Below the pieces are notes generated by a model. It saw only the letters and a list, made by a program, of their open reading frames with translations, was not told the DNA's origin and did not search any database. Below, piece after piece: positions 1 to 8,472 of a stretch of DNA of 64,000 nucleotides. Made by a program: the position numbers and the translations under genes. This DNA is from Martinezella lusitana. Its GTDB lineage: Bacteria; Pseudomonadota; Alphaproteobacteria; Rhizobiales; Rhizobiaceae. The stretch is from the NCBI RefSeq assembly GCF_014207095.1, contig NZ_JACHBG010000001.1:682001-746000 (forward strand), given 5' to 3'. The first letter of the stretch is position 1; each line of letters begins with the position of its first letter.

Positions 1-1
1 G

Positions 2-1243
2 ACCCAGCGTATAGCGGGCGAAATGCTTGGCGTCGCTAATCCCTTCTATCGTTCACACGACGTCGCCGCCGGCGCGACCACACGCATCGGCGGGCGCGAG
101 TTCGTCAATTTTGCCTCCTATGATTATTTGGCTACCAACACCGACCCACAGGTGACGACAAGTGCCAAGGAGGCGATCGACCGCTTCGGCATTTCGGCCT
201 CGGCCAGCCGCCTGGTCGCAGGCGAGCGGCCAGGGCATGTGGAGTTGGAGAAGAAGCTTGCCGAGGTTTACGGCGTTGAAGCTGCGGTTTGTTTCGTCAG
301 CGGTTACCTGACCAATGTCGCCGCGATCGGCTGCCTCATGGGACCTCAGGATCTGGTGATCCACGATGAGTTTATCCACAACAGCGCATTGGCGGGTATC
401 AAGCTCTCAGGCGCCGTACGCCGGCTTTTCAAGCACAATGATGTTGAAAACCTCGAAAGCATTCTGAAGACGCTGTCATCGGATTTTCGCCGTATCCTCG
501 TCATCGTCGAAGGCATCTATTCGATGGACGGCGATGTCGCCGATCTGCCGGCTCTGCTTGAGTTGAAAGCCCGCTACGGTTTCTGGCTGATGGTGGACGA
601 AGCGCATGCGCTCGGGATACTCGGCAAGACGGGTCGCGGCACGTTCGAGCATTTCGGGCTCGATCCGCGCGATGTCGATATCTGGATGGGGACACTGTCG
701 AAGACGACATCCAGCTGCGGCGGCTACATCGCCGGCAGTAGCGCGCTTGCCGATATCCTGAAGGCGGAGGCAGGCGGTTTCGTCTACAGCGTCGGCCTTT
801 CGCCAGTCCTTGCCGCTGCAGCCATTGCCGGCCTGGATATCCTTCGAGCCGAACCGGAGCGAACCGAGCGCCTCAGCCGCAACGGGCAGCTATTCCTCGA
901 AAGGGCGAGGGCAGCCGGCCTGGATACCGGCATCAGCATCGGCCGCTCTGTCGTGCCTGTTATCGTCGGGGATTCGCTTCGGGCCGCCCAGCTTTCGAAT
1001 GACCTGCTGGCCGAAGGCATCAATGTGCTGCCGATCATCCACCCGGCCGTGCCGGAGGGTATGGCGCGTCTCCGATTCTTTATCACCTGCGATCACACAG
1101 AAGAGCAGATACGCAGAGCTGTCGCGTTGACGGCTGCGAAACTCCGGAGCTTGGAGGACAGGAATTTCGGTCTTGCCTCGCTTGACATGGAAAAGATGAT
1201 GCAGTTGTTGCCGATGGCGCAGGCTTTGGGTGGCAAACCGTAG
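2..1243 (+). CDS. rkpG: RkpG-like alpha-oxoamine synthase (PLP acyltransferase), 5' partial
   Basis: A PLP-dependent alpha-oxoamine synthase of the KBL/AONS/serine palmitoyltransferase family, which condenses an acyl thioester with an amino acid. Numbering from the ATG at 23, the PLP-ring motif DEAHALG starts at D192 and the Schiff-base lysine is K227 in the GTLSKT motif. The frame is open back to base 2 (TQRIAGE before that ATG), and the family usually has more N-terminal sequence before NPF, so the true start probably lies outside the window. The neighbours rkpH, rkpI and rkpJ match the known Sinorhizobium rkpGHIJ capsule cluster, and I infer the name from that order. The actual substrate is not shown by the sequence. 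Confidence 0.85.
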   Translation, partial: TQRIAGEMLGVANPFYRSHDVAAGATTRIGGREFVNFASYDYLATNTDPQVTTSAKEAIDRFGISASASRLVAGERPGHVELEKKLAEVYGVEAAVCFVSGYLTNVAAIGCLMGPQDLVIHDEFIHNSALAGIKLSGAVRRLFKHNDVENLESILKTLSSDFRRILVIVEGIYSMDGDVADLPALLELKARYGFWLMVDEAHALGILGKTGRGTFEHFGLDPRDVDIWMGTLSKTTSSCGGYIAGSSALADILKAEAGGFVYSVGLSPVLAAAAIAGLDILRAEPERTERLSRNGQLFLERARAAGLDTGISIGRSVVPVIVGDSLRAAQLSNDLLAEGINVLPIIHPAVPEGMARLRFFITCDHTEEQIRRAVALTAAKLRSLEDRNFGLASLDMEKMMQLLPMAQALGGKP

Positions 1244-1261
1244 CATCAGGTTGGGGATTTC

Positions 1262-2113
1262 ATGCACGTTATCGTCACCGGAGGCTCGAGCGGAATTGGT
1301 CTGGCGATAGCGAAGATCTATGCGAGCCGCGGCGACAGGGTATCGCTCCTTGCTCGTCATCCCGGGCGTCTGGCGGAGGCTCGGGCGGAAATCGCATCGC
1401 TTCCCGGCAGTGACAGCGCGTGGGTCCAAACGGCATCCGTCGATGTGGCTTCCGCCGATCAGGTCTCGGCATCGATCGAAAGCTGTGAGGTCTCGTTTGG
1501 TCCGTGCGATATTCTTATTGCCTCTGCAGGCATCGTTGAACCCGGCACGTTCGACACCATGCCGCCATCCGTCTTCGATGAGCAGGTCTCGACCAACCTT
1601 CTCGGAACCGTGAATGTCGTGCGCGCGGTCTACCGAGGGATGAAGAGCCGCCGTGGCGGCAAGATCATGGTGATCTCGTCCGGAGCGGCTTTGATCGGGA
1701 TATTTGGCTACACTGCCTATTGCGCGTCGAAATCCGCACTAAGTGGCTTTGTCGAAGCCTTGCGTGCAGAGGCCGGGATCCACGGCATCCAGGTGTCCAT
1801 CTGCTTCCCGCCGGACACGCTGACACCGCAATATCGACGCGAGATTGTCGTGCGGCCGGCCGAGGCGGAAATCCTGATGGGCTCGGTCAGGCCGTGGAGT
1901 GCCGAAACGGTGGCTGCGAGGATCGTGCGCGGTGTAGACCGGGGGAGGGCCAAGGCTCATTTCGGCTTCTCTCTCGCCGTGCTCGCCTACTTCGGCCCGT
2001 TGATAAAGCCACCGCTGATGTGGTGGTTTTCGCGGAAAACGCGAAAGATTGCAGGAAAAAGCCGGCCGAAACCCGCGGAGGGGGCAGACGAAGGCTTTTA
2101 TCATGATAAGTAA
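1262..2113 (+). CDS. rkpH: RkpH short-chain dehydrogenase/reductase, 3-ketosphinganine reductase-like
   Basis: An NAD(P)-dependent SDR of 283 residues. The cofactor motif TGGSSGIG is at residues 6-13, the SAG motif at 88-90, and the catalytic residues are about S140, Y153 and K157 (YCASK). Near residue 190 it carries FPPDTLTPQY, close to the FPPDTDTPG signature of 3-ketodihydrosphingosine reductases. It lies 18 bases after rkpG, so the two are likely co-transcribed. A reductase acting on the beta-keto product of RkpG is a natural inference. The C-terminus is basic with a short hydrophobic stretch, suggesting membrane association. Confidence 0.85.
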   Translation: MHVIVTGGSSGIGLAIAKIYASRGDRVSLLARHPGRLAEARAEIASLPGSDSAWVQTASVDVASADQVSASIESCEVSFGPCDILIASAGIVEPGTFDTMPPSVFDEQVSTNLLGTVNVVRAVYRGMKSRRGGKIMVISSGAALIGIFGYTAYCASKSALSGFVEALRAEAGIHGIQVSICFPPDTLTPQYRREIVVRPAEAEILMGSVRPWSAETVAARIVRGVDRGRAKAHFGFSLAVLAYFGPLIKPPLMWWFSRKTRKIAGKSRPKPAEGADEGFYHDK

Positions 2114-2245
2114 GACAAATTAGTTATCGAAGTGCACGGTTGGCGATGGCGCGCTTCCGGCAAAGTAATAGGCAGGCACAGGCAAGTCAGTGAATCGGTG
2201 CCCTGACTCCCACAGGCCCGGAAACGCTGTCACTGGCCGTAGGCA

Positions 2246-3838
2246 TTGGGTGGCGCAGTCTTGAAACTTCATGAATTTCCGATTCTTTTGACGCTTGCCT
2301 GTTTCGCGCTTTCCTGCGTCGTCGTGTTCATGACCGACATTTTCGCGATGCCGGCGGCTATCAACGCGCAGAATCGCACCGAAAGAACCTGGCGGCGCCG
2401 TCTTTGCGATTGGGCGGTCAAACTTCCTGTGATCGCGTTGATCTATGCCGCCTTCTTTGCGATTTCGTGGCGCCCGATCTACAGCAGCCAGGCCGTGATC
2501 AGCTTCTTCGTCATCTTCACTGGAATTTCGCGCGCGAAGTTCGAGTTCATCCGCGAGCCGCTGGTCTTTTCCGACATCGCGCTCGTCGTCGACGTCTTCA
2601 AGTACAAAGAGATCTTCTACGCGACCTCGCTGAATATCTTCTTCTGGGTCATCGCCTTCGCCTACGTATTCGGCCTGAGCGGCCTCTATATGTATTGGGA
2701 ACCGTCGATCCTGCCTCCTCACAACCGGTTTTTCTGGGTTCTTCTGATGATCGTCGTGGCCATTTCGCCATGGCTTGCCCTGTTCAGCAGGGTTATCAGC
2801 GAACCCGTCTGCCGCTTCACGCAGAAATATCTCGGTCGCGTCGATGTCAAAGTGGATACCGTCCGATTCGGCACCTTCGCCTCGCTGATCTTTCATTTCG
2901 TCATCTGGGTGGGCGTGCGGCGCGAAGCGATCGTTGCCGATCTGTCGGGGCGTCTCATCTCTGCCTTGCACGAGCTTTGGGAGCATGGTGACGATGAACC
3001 GCTGATCGTCGTCTGGCAGTCGGAATCTTTCATCGACCTCCGGCATTTCGACGCCGAGAATATCAAGCTTCCGAATCTCGACCGTTTGCGGGAGCAGGCG
3101 GCCCAATGGGGCCGGATGACGAGCGTCTTCGAAGGTGGCTATACGCTGCGTACCGAATTTGCCGTGCTGAGTGGCCTCCTGCCGGAGAACGTCCATATCG
3201 ACGCCAGCTACCCCTATCTTCGCGCCAGCCATTACAAGGATGTCGTCTGGCCGGCACGATTGAAGAAAGTCGGCTGGAAGACGCAGTTCATCCATCCCTA
3301 CGACAAGACATTCTTCCTGCGTCACAAGGCGCTACCGCAGCTCGGCTTCGACCGGATGATGATGCTTGACGAGTTCGATCACAATCCGGAGCGTGACGGT
3401 CCCTACGTCAGCGATCTCTCGCTGACGAAGAGCGTGATTCGCGCCATCGATGAGGATGGCGCCGACAAGAACTTCATCTTTGTCGCATCCATGGCGAATC
3501 ACGGGCCGTGGGAGCCCGGCCGCTGCGGCGATCTGGATAATCCCGTGGATATCTATGGCGAACTGCTGATGCGCGCTGATCACGCGCTGGGCAATCTCGC
3601 GCATCACTTGGACAGGTTGGATCGCCCGGTCTGGCTCTTGTTTTACGGCGATCATGCGCCTTTGCTGAAGGCGTTTGCCGATCCGTTCCCCGATCCGCGG
3701 ACGGATTATATCATCGTTCCGCTGGGGCGGGCCAGGGCGCATTCGCAAAAGCCCAAGCCGCCGCAGGAGGAAGCTCCCTGGAACTTCATCGGCACCATGC
3801 TGCGCTATGCGGGTCTAAACACCGAGGTTCCGGAGTAA
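2246..3838 (+). CDS. rkpI: RkpI, membrane sulfatase/LTA-synthase-like capsule protein
   Basis: About 530 residues. The first ~240 hold several hydrophobic segments, followed by a soluble alkaline-phosphatase/sulfatase fold domain. Visible motifs are VVWQSESF (about residue 258), GYTLRTEF (about 300, with a threonine where LtaS-type enzymes have their nucleophile), ANHGPW (about 415) and GDHAP (about 468, metal binding). This is the layout of phosphoglycerol or phosphoethanolamine transferases. The start is uncertain: TTG at 2246 is used here, and TTG at 2261 (M-K-L-H-E-F) is equally possible. The stop overlaps the next start by one base. Its role in capsule production is inferred from the rkpGHIJ cluster. 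Confidence 0.8.
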   Translation: MGGAVLKLHEFPILLTLACFALSCVVVFMTDIFAMPAAINAQNRTERTWRRRLCDWAVKLPVIALIYAAFFAISWRPIYSSQAVISFFVIFTGISRAKFEFIREPLVFSDIALVVDVFKYKEIFYATSLNIFFWVIAFAYVFGLSGLYMYWEPSILPPHNRFFWVLLMIVVAISPWLALFSRVISEPVCRFTQKYLGRVDVKVDTVRFGTFASLIFHFVIWVGVRREAIVADLSGRLISALHELWEHGDDEPLIVVWQSESFIDLRHFDAENIKLPNLDRLREQAAQWGRMTSVFEGGYTLRTEFAVLSGLLPENVHIDASYPYLRASHYKDVVWPARLKKVGWKTQFIHPYDKTFFLRHKALPQLGFDRMMMLDEFDHNPERDGPYVSDLSLTKSVIRAIDEDGADKNFIFVASMANHGPWEPGRCGDLDNPVDIYGELLMRADHALGNLAHHLDRLDRPVWLLFYGDHAPLLKAFADPFPDPRTDYIIVPLGRARAHSQKPKPPQEEAPWNFIGTMLRYAGLNTEVPE

Positions 3839-5136
3839 TGGCTGACGGGCAGGGGGAGGCAGGTGATGCCCCAAAGGTGTTTCTTTTCCTGCAAGGGCCA
3901 TCCTCGCCCCTCTTCGTCGAGACGGCCAAGGCACTTGAGGCGGCAGGTGCGCAGTGCATTCGCATCAATCTCAATGCTGGGGACTGGATTTCCTGGCGCG
4001 CGGGCGGTGCTCTGAATTATCGCGGCAACTTTGCCGGTTGGCGCGCCTATGTCCGGCGCCGAATCGAAGCCGACGGCGTCACCGATATGATTCTGCATGG
4101 CGAGGAGCGGCCCTATCATCGCGTTGCAATCGAAGAGGCGAAGCGCTTGGGCGTTCGCGTCAACGTCGTTGAAATGGGCTATTTGCGGCCGGATTGGGTG
4201 ACGCTTGAGCGGGACGGATTGTCTTCCAACTCGCATTTCCCAACGGATCCGGCCTATATAATCGAGGCAGCCTCCAACCTGCCGGAGCCGGATTGGACGC
4301 GCCGTTTCAGCCAGACCTTTCGCGCCGAAGCGCTCTACGATCTCGCTTACTATCTTCCGATCGCCTTTCTATGGTTTCTCTATCCCGGCTATCGTCGGCA
4401 TGGGCTGTATCATCCCCTGATGGAATATGCCGGATGGCTGCGCAGACTGCCGGCCAGCGGCAGACGCGTTCGGGAGGCTGAGAGCCTGATCGAGAAGCTG
4501 ATTGCGGGCGGCGCGCGATTCTTCGTTTATCCGCTGCAGCTTCAGACCGACTTTCAGCTGCGTTCGCACTCGCCTTTCCATCGACAGCAGGACGCCATTA
4601 GGCTGATTCTCCGCTCTTTCGCCCAAAATGCGGCCGCCGGCACGGAACTTGTCGTCAAATTGCATCCCCTTGATAACGGGCTTGTGGATTGGAAGACCTA
4701 TATAGGTCGCGTCAGCGCCGAATTCGGATTGTCGTCCCGCATCCATCTTCTGGATGGCGGTAATCTTGATCGGCTGATCGTCGCCAGCCAGGGCATGGTG
4801 ACGGTCAATTCCACCGCCGCGCTTTCCGCGCTGAATGCCGGCAAGCCCGTGAAGGCGCTGGGAACGGCCGTCTACGATATCGAGGGGTTGAGCGATCAGG
4901 CGCTTCTCGACCGATTCTGGCGTCACCCGGCGCTGCCATCGGCAGAGCTTCGCGATGCGTTCTTCAGATTACTAGCCGCCGCCGTGCAGGTTCGCGGCAA
5001 TTTCTGCTCTGGCGAGGGAGCGCGGGCGGCTGCACGGCAGATCGCTGAGAGATTGTTGTCGCTGACGGTCAATTTGCCTGGCGCCTATGTTGATCCGGCA
5101 CCACGGCAAAAGCCTGCAAAGATCGAAGTGGCCTGA
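3838..5136 (+). CDS. rkpJ: RkpJ, KpsS/KpsC-like capsule polysaccharide protein
   Basis: A 432-residue protein of the capsule biosynthesis family that includes KpsS and KpsC. In E. coli those proteins are beta-Kdo transferases building the linker between lipid and capsule. Conserved blocks seen are PLQLQTDFQ (about residue 230), VVKLHPLD (about 277) and VTVNSTAALSALNAGKPV (about 320-337). The start codon overlaps the rkpI stop (TAATG), so translation is probably coupled. No signal peptide or membrane segment is obvious, which fits a cytoplasmic role. Confidence 0.82.
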   Translation: MADGQGEAGDAPKVFLFLQGPSSPLFVETAKALEAAGAQCIRINLNAGDWISWRAGGALNYRGNFAGWRAYVRRRIEADGVTDMILHGEERPYHRVAIEEAKRLGVRVNVVEMGYLRPDWVTLERDGLSSNSHFPTDPAYIIEAASNLPEPDWTRRFSQTFRAEALYDLAYYLPIAFLWFLYPGYRRHGLYHPLMEYAGWLRRLPASGRRVREAESLIEKLIAGGARFFVYPLQLQTDFQLRSHSPFHRQQDAIRLILRSFAQNAAAGTELVVKLHPLDNGLVDWKTYIGRVSAEFGLSSRIHLLDGGNLDRLIVASQGMVTVNSTAALSALNAGKPVKALGTAVYDIEGLSDQALLDRFWRHPALPSAELRDAFFRLLAAAVQVRGNFCSGEGARAAARQIAERLLSLTVNLPGAYVDPAPRQKPAKIEVA

Positions 5137-5293
5137 TCAATCCCCGAATCGCTGATTTCTCGATCATTTCAAGTCGAATCACGGCGGCGCAATCAATATT
5201 GCGGCAAATCATTATCTGAATTTGTAGTAATATAAGGCGTCGATTCGGCCTAATGCCGGAAAGCGCCCAGTTGTTTGCGAGGGAGGAGACCTC

Positions 5294-5407
5294 ATGGACG
5301 GCAGTAAACTGGAAAGATTCATGCTGAAGGAGCTGCTGATGATCATCGCGGCCCTTGTCGTGGTTTCCATGGGAGTTTTGGGAATCGTCATCGCAGGCAA
5401 TTACTGA
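5294..5407 (+). CDS. small single-pass membrane peptide, 37 aa
   Basis: A 37-codon ORF. A very strong ribosome-binding site (GGGAGGAGA) lies 4-5 bases before the ATG. Residues 1-14 are amphipathic and charged (MDGSKLERFMLKE), and 15-34 form one hydrophobic helix rich in I, A, V, L and G. The function is unknown. The ribosome-binding site and clean membrane topology argue that it is translated. It sits alone between rkpJ and the minus-strand tRNA-Val. Confidence 0.55.
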   Translation: MDGSKLERFMLKELLMIIAALVVVSMGVLGIVIAGNY

Positions 5408-5498
5408 GCCGCGTCATCGCAATTCAAAGCTACAGATCCAAGCCGAGAAGCTCGTGATCGAACGCGGCATCATCATGTTACGCAGTCATCAGGGGAAG

Positions 5499-5574
5499 TG
5501 GTGGGCGATGAGAGACTCGAACTCCCGACATCCTCGGTGTAAACGAGGCGCTCTACCAACTGAGCTAATCGCCC
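5499..5574 (-). tRNA. tRNA-Val(TAC)
   Basis: A 76-base cloverleaf read on the minus strand. It has acceptor GGGCGAT pairing with ATCGCCC, the D-loop AGCTCAGTTGGTAGAGC, the anticodon stem CCTCG/CGAGG around loop TTTACAC (anticodon TAC), and the T-arm GGGAGTTCGAGTCTCTC. The discriminator A is followed by an encoded CCA (5499-5501). Confidence 0.97.
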
Positions 5575-5964
5575 TTCTGCGAAGCGGGTCATTGGCCCGC
5601 CGCGTTCGGTGGCCGTGATCTATGCGGAACGGGGAGAAACCGCAAGAGTGTTTGTGAAGTTTTTTTGATTTTTTTGATTTTTGCACATCTCCTGTCTCCG
5701 TCATCCACATGGAACGATCCGGAGGTCGGGCAATAAACCCGATCATATCAGGCGAGAGTGAAATGCGTCCTGCGGGAAGCTGCCATGCCAATTCGCCGGA
5801 ACGGAAAACTGCAAACGGGATTGTCCAAAACAATTCGCATTCTGTCATCGATTTGTATTCAAACCTGCTTGACACCCAAACACGAACCCCGTAGTTAGCC
5901 GCTCATCGAACGGCGAGGGCCGCTTTGATGGGTGCGAAAGCAGCCGGAATACTTGAAATGAAGT
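5575..5964. other. 390-bp intergenic region between tRNA genes
   Basis: No convincing protein gene. It contains a T-rich direct repeat around 5659-5683 (two T-runs each followed by GATT) and the promoter-like element for the tRNA-Asp pair at 5869-5897. Short ORFs here lack ribosome-binding sites and look like chance. Confidence 0.5.
5869..5897 (+). promoter_or_regulatory. sigma-70-type promoter for the tRNA-Asp pair
   Basis: TTGACA at 5869-5874 and TAGTTA at 5892-5897, separated by exactly 17 bases, about 68 bases before the first tRNA-Asp. This is the best promoter match in the intergenic region and is oriented toward the tRNAs. Confidence 0.6.
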
Positions 5965-6041
5965 GCGGGTGTAGCTCAGTCGGTTAGAGTGCCGGCCTGT
6001 CACGCCGGAGGTCGCGGGTTCGAGCCCCGTCACTCGCGCCA
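5965..6041 (+). tRNA. tRNA-Asp(GTC), copy 1
   Basis: A 77-base cloverleaf with acceptor GCGGGTG/CACTCGC, anticodon stem CCGGC/GCCGG with loop CTGTCAC (anticodon GTC), discriminator G and encoded CCA. Confidence 0.97.
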
Positions 6042-6092
6042 TTTTCAAGCAAATTTCCGGATACTGCACTCGGTTGAGAGACCAAACAATGC

Positions 6093-6169
6093 GCGGGTGT
6101 AGCTCAGTCGGTTAGAGTGCCGGCCTGTCACGCCGGAGGTCGCGGGTTCGAGCCCCGTCACTCGCGCCA
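6093..6169 (+). tRNA. tRNA-Asp(GTC), copy 2
   Basis: Identical over all 77 bases to the copy 51 bases upstream, including the encoded CCA. The tandem arrangement and shared upstream promoter suggest one transcript processed into two tRNAs. Confidence 0.97.
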
Positions 6170-6427
6170 TTCTTTCCAAGCCATTACAATCAAACGCCAA
6201 TTTATTGCGATTGCGAAAGAGCGGTTCGGCCGTTGCGCCGATTTGTCGCGATGCCGTCGCAACATATTGATATCTACCGCTCGACAGTACTCCGGACGAC
6301 AGATTCAAAAGGCTTGCGCCCGCGCGCCGGCTGCGCTAACCACGGCTTTGTTGCAACGCTCTTTCGCTTGCTGGGCATTTGCTCAGATGCGCCGCCCCGG
6401 CGCTGATCGCAAGCAGGGATGGACATG

Positions 6428-6793
6428 ATGACTGGACTGCTCAGTTCCTATATTCCGATAGCGATTTTCATTGGTATTGCCTTGGTGATTGGCCTGGCGT
6501 TGTTGATCACGCCGTTTGCCGTCGCCTTCAAGGCGCCTGACTCGGAAAAGCTGTCGGCCTATGAATGCGGTTTCAACGCATTCGATGACGCCCGCATGAA
6601 GTTCGATATCCGCTTCTACCTGGTATCGATTCTCTTCATCATCTTCGATCTCGAAGTCGCCTTCCTCTTTCCGTGGGCCGTATCCTTCGGCGCGATCGGC
6701 TGGTTCGGCTTCTGGTCCATGATGGTGTTCCTCGCGGTGCTGACCATCGGCTTTATTTATGAATGGAAGAAGGGAGCCCTGGAATGGGAGTAG
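6428..6793 (+). CDS. nuoA: NADH-quinone oxidoreductase subunit A
   Basis: The 121-residue NuoA (ND3-like) membrane subunit of complex I, with three hydrophobic helices (about residues 8-30, 62-82 and 90-110). The conserved loop YECGF carries C47, and FDLEV (73-77) lies in the second helix. Two other in-frame ATGs lie at 6419 and 6425. I prefer 6428 because the AGGGA at 6415-6419 sits at proper spacing and the length then matches the family. This is the first gene of the nuo operon. No clear promoter stands out in the 258 bases upstream. Confidence 0.95.
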   Translation: MTGLLSSYIPIAIFIGIALVIGLALLITPFAVAFKAPDSEKLSAYECGFNAFDDARMKFDIRFYLVSILFIIFDLEVAFLFPWAVSFGAIGWFGFWSMMVFLAVLTIGFIYEWKKGALEWE

Positions 6794-7365
6794 CCCCAAG
6801 CAACACGACGCTTGTTGCGCCGCAGCCGAAGGGGATCATCGATCCCGCGACCGGCCGTCCGGTTGGCAGCAACGATCCGTTCTTCGGCGAGATCAACAAT
6901 GAGCTCGCCGACAAGGGTTTTCTGGTCACCTCCACCGATGAGCTGATCAACTGGGCTCGTACCGGCTCGCTGATGTGGATGACCTTCGGTCTTGCCTGCT
7001 GCGCTGTCGAGATGATGCAGGTTTCCATGCCGCGCTACGACGTCGAGCGTTTTGGCTTTGCGCCACGCGCTTCGCCGCGCCAGTCCGACGTCATGATCGT
7101 TGCCGGCACGCTGACCAACAAGATGGCGCCTGCGCTCCGCAAGGTCTATGACCAGATGCCCGAGCCGCGTTACGTCATCTCGATGGGCTCCTGCGCCAAT
7201 GGCGGCGGCTACTATCACTATTCCTATTCTGTCGTGCGCGGATGCGACCGCGTCGTGCCGATCGACATTTATATCCCGGGCTGTCCTCCCACGGCCGAAG
7301 CGCTGCTCTACGGAGTGCTTTTGCTGCAGAAGAAGATCCGGCGTACCGGCACGATCGAACGGTAA
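6784..7365 (+). CDS. nuoB: NADH-quinone oxidoreductase subunit B
   Basis: The 193-residue NuoB (PSST) subunit, which binds the terminal 4Fe-4S cluster N2 next to the quinone site. The ligands are visible as C72 and C73 (ACCAVEM), C137 (GSCANGGG) and C167 (PGCPPT). The start overlaps the nuoA stop by 10 bases. GGGAG sits just before it, and the earlier ATG at 6763 would lie well inside nuoA. Confidence 0.96.
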   Translation: MGVAPSNTTLVAPQPKGIIDPATGRPVGSNDPFFGEINNELADKGFLVTSTDELINWARTGSLMWMTFGLACCAVEMMQVSMPRYDVERFGFAPRASPRQSDVMIVAGTLTNKMAPALRKVYDQMPEPRYVISMGSCANGGGYYHYSYSVVRGCDRVVPIDIYIPGCPPTAEALLYGVLLLQKKIRRTGTIER

Positions 7366-7383
7366 GGCAGGGGACAAGGTATC

Positions 7384-7986
7384 ATGAGTGAAGCCCTGAA
7401 CGAGCTCTCCACCTATCTCACGGAAGTCCGCAGCGCCCTGATTTCGTCGAGCGAGATCAAGTACGGCGAGCTGACCGTGACGACGACGACCGAAAACGTT
7501 ATCGCACTGCTGACCTTCCTGCGTGACGACGCCAAGTGCGGCTTCGTCAACATGACGGACATTTGCGGTGTCGACTGGCCGCAGCGCGCCGAGCGTTTCG
7601 ACGTTGTCTACCATCTGCTGTCGCCCAAGAAGAATGTTCGCATCCGCGTCAAGGTTCCGGTCGGCGAAGATCAGCCTGTTCCTTCCGCCTGCGGCATCTA
7701 TCCGGGAGCCGACTGGTTCGAGCGCGAGACCTGGGACATGTACGGTGTTCTCTTCACCGGCCATCCCGATCTGCGCCGCCTGCTGACCGACTACGGTTTC
7801 GAAGGCCATCCGCTGCGCAAGGACTTCCCGACGACCGGTTTCGTCGAGGTTCGCTATGACGACGCCGCCAAACGCGTTGTCTACGAGCCGGTGGAACTGA
7901 AGCAGGAATTCCGCAACTTCGACTTCCTGTCGCCGTGGGAGGGCACCGATTACGTGCTCCCGGGTGATGAGAAGGCGAAACAGTAA
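7384..7986 (+). CDS. nuoC: NADH-quinone oxidoreductase subunit C
   Basis: The 200-residue NuoC (30 kDa) peripheral-arm subunit of complex I. The family signature runs from ERETWDMYG through [14 protein letters not shown] to HPLRKDFP at about residues 114-151. It lies 18 bases after nuoB and is a separate gene, unlike the nuoCD fusion of enterobacteria. The next nuo gene, nuoD, is nearly 500 bases away because of the inserted cassette. Confidence 0.96.
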   Translation: MSEALNELSTYLTEVRSALISSSEIKYGELTVTTTTENVIALLTFLRDDAKCGFVNMTDICGVDWPQRAERFDVVYHLLSPKKNVRIRVKVPVGEDQPVPSACGIYPGADWFERETWDMYGVLFTGHPDLRRLLTDYGFEGHPLRKDFPTTGFVEVRYDDAAKRVVYEPVELKQEFRNFDFLSPWEGTDYVLPGDEKAKQ

Positions 7987-7990
7987 GCTG

Positions 7991-8021
7991 AGGCAATAGG
8001 CAGTAGCCAATAGGCAATAGG
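7991..8021 (+). repeat. left arm of heptamer-based inverted repeat flanking the IVS-like ORF
   Basis: Composed of AATAGGC-type heptamers: GGCAATAGG, CAGTAGCC, AATAGGCAATAGG. The reverse complement of 8420-8455 shares GGCA-TAGCCA and TAGGCAATAG with it, so the two arms could pair in RNA around the ORF between them. Confidence 0.7.
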
Positions 8022-8076
8022 AGAATGGCAAACGGCGATTAATTCCTATCAGGACCTTACGGTATGGCAGCGCGCC

Positions 8077-8412
8077 ATGGACCTTGCAGTAGAATGTTAT
8101 GCTCTGACTAAGGAATTTCCGAAGGAAGAGATTTACGGCCTGGTCTCGCAGATAAGGCGTGCATCCGTATCGATCGCGGCAAATATCGCGGAAGGTTATG
8201 GGCGGGAAGCGACAAGAGCTTACGTCCATCATCTGAAGATTGCACAAGGTTCGCTGAAGGAGTTGGAGACGCATCTGATAATTTCGACGCGAGTAGGCGT
8301 CGTCACCCTGGATCAAGTTGGGTCGGCGATATCCATGAGTGATGAAATCGGAAGAATGCTGCGTTCCCTTATCCGCCGGCTGCGGGACGAACGACATGGA
8401 TATGAGAGCTAA
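8077..8412 (+). CDS. four-helix-bundle protein, 23S rRNA intervening-sequence (S23/IVP) family
   Basis: At least 111 residues with the family pattern: DLAVECYALTKEFPKEE, then QIRRASVSIAANIAEGYGR, then the KIAQGSLKELETHL helix. Related proteins are encoded by intervening sequences in 23S rRNA genes and by diversity-generating retroelements (Avd). The conserved N-terminus (NSYQDLTVWQRAM) is encoded at 8041-8079, upstream of the first in-frame ATG, with only ATT at 8038 as a possible start. The ATG at 8025 with a good AGGAG leads into the same region but one base out of frame. Either a rare ATT start is used, or a one-base indel has broken the N-terminus. The GC content is visibly lower than in the nuo genes around it. 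Confidence 0.8.
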   Translation: MDLAVECYALTKEFPKEEIYGLVSQIRRASVSIAANIAEGYGREATRAYVHHLKIAQGSLKELETHLIISTRVGVVTLDQVGSAISMSDEIGRMLRSLIRRLRDERHGYES

Positions 8413-8419
8413 CGGTTAC

Positions 8420-8455
8420 ACTATTGCCTATTGCCTAGTGGCTAATGCCTGCAAT
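8420..8455 (-). repeat. right arm of heptamer-based inverted repeat
   Basis: ACTATTGCCTATTGCCTAGTGGC and following bases, made of TATTGCC/TAGTGGC units. On the opposite strand it matches the left arm at 7991-8021. Together with that arm it marks the borders of the inserted cassette between nuoC and nuoD. Confidence 0.7.
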
Positions 8456-8472
8456 AAGCGGAGCGCATTGCA

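Noticed and set aside
5709..5894. 61-residue plus-strand frame before the tRNA-Asp genes
   Set aside because: No ribosome-binding site, no domain, and it overlaps the tRNA promoter.
6757..8397. 546-residue minus-strand frame covering nuoB, nuoC and the IVS-like ORF
   Set aside because: Antisense to real genes. The part with repeated YCLLATAYCL is just the translation of the heptamer repeats.
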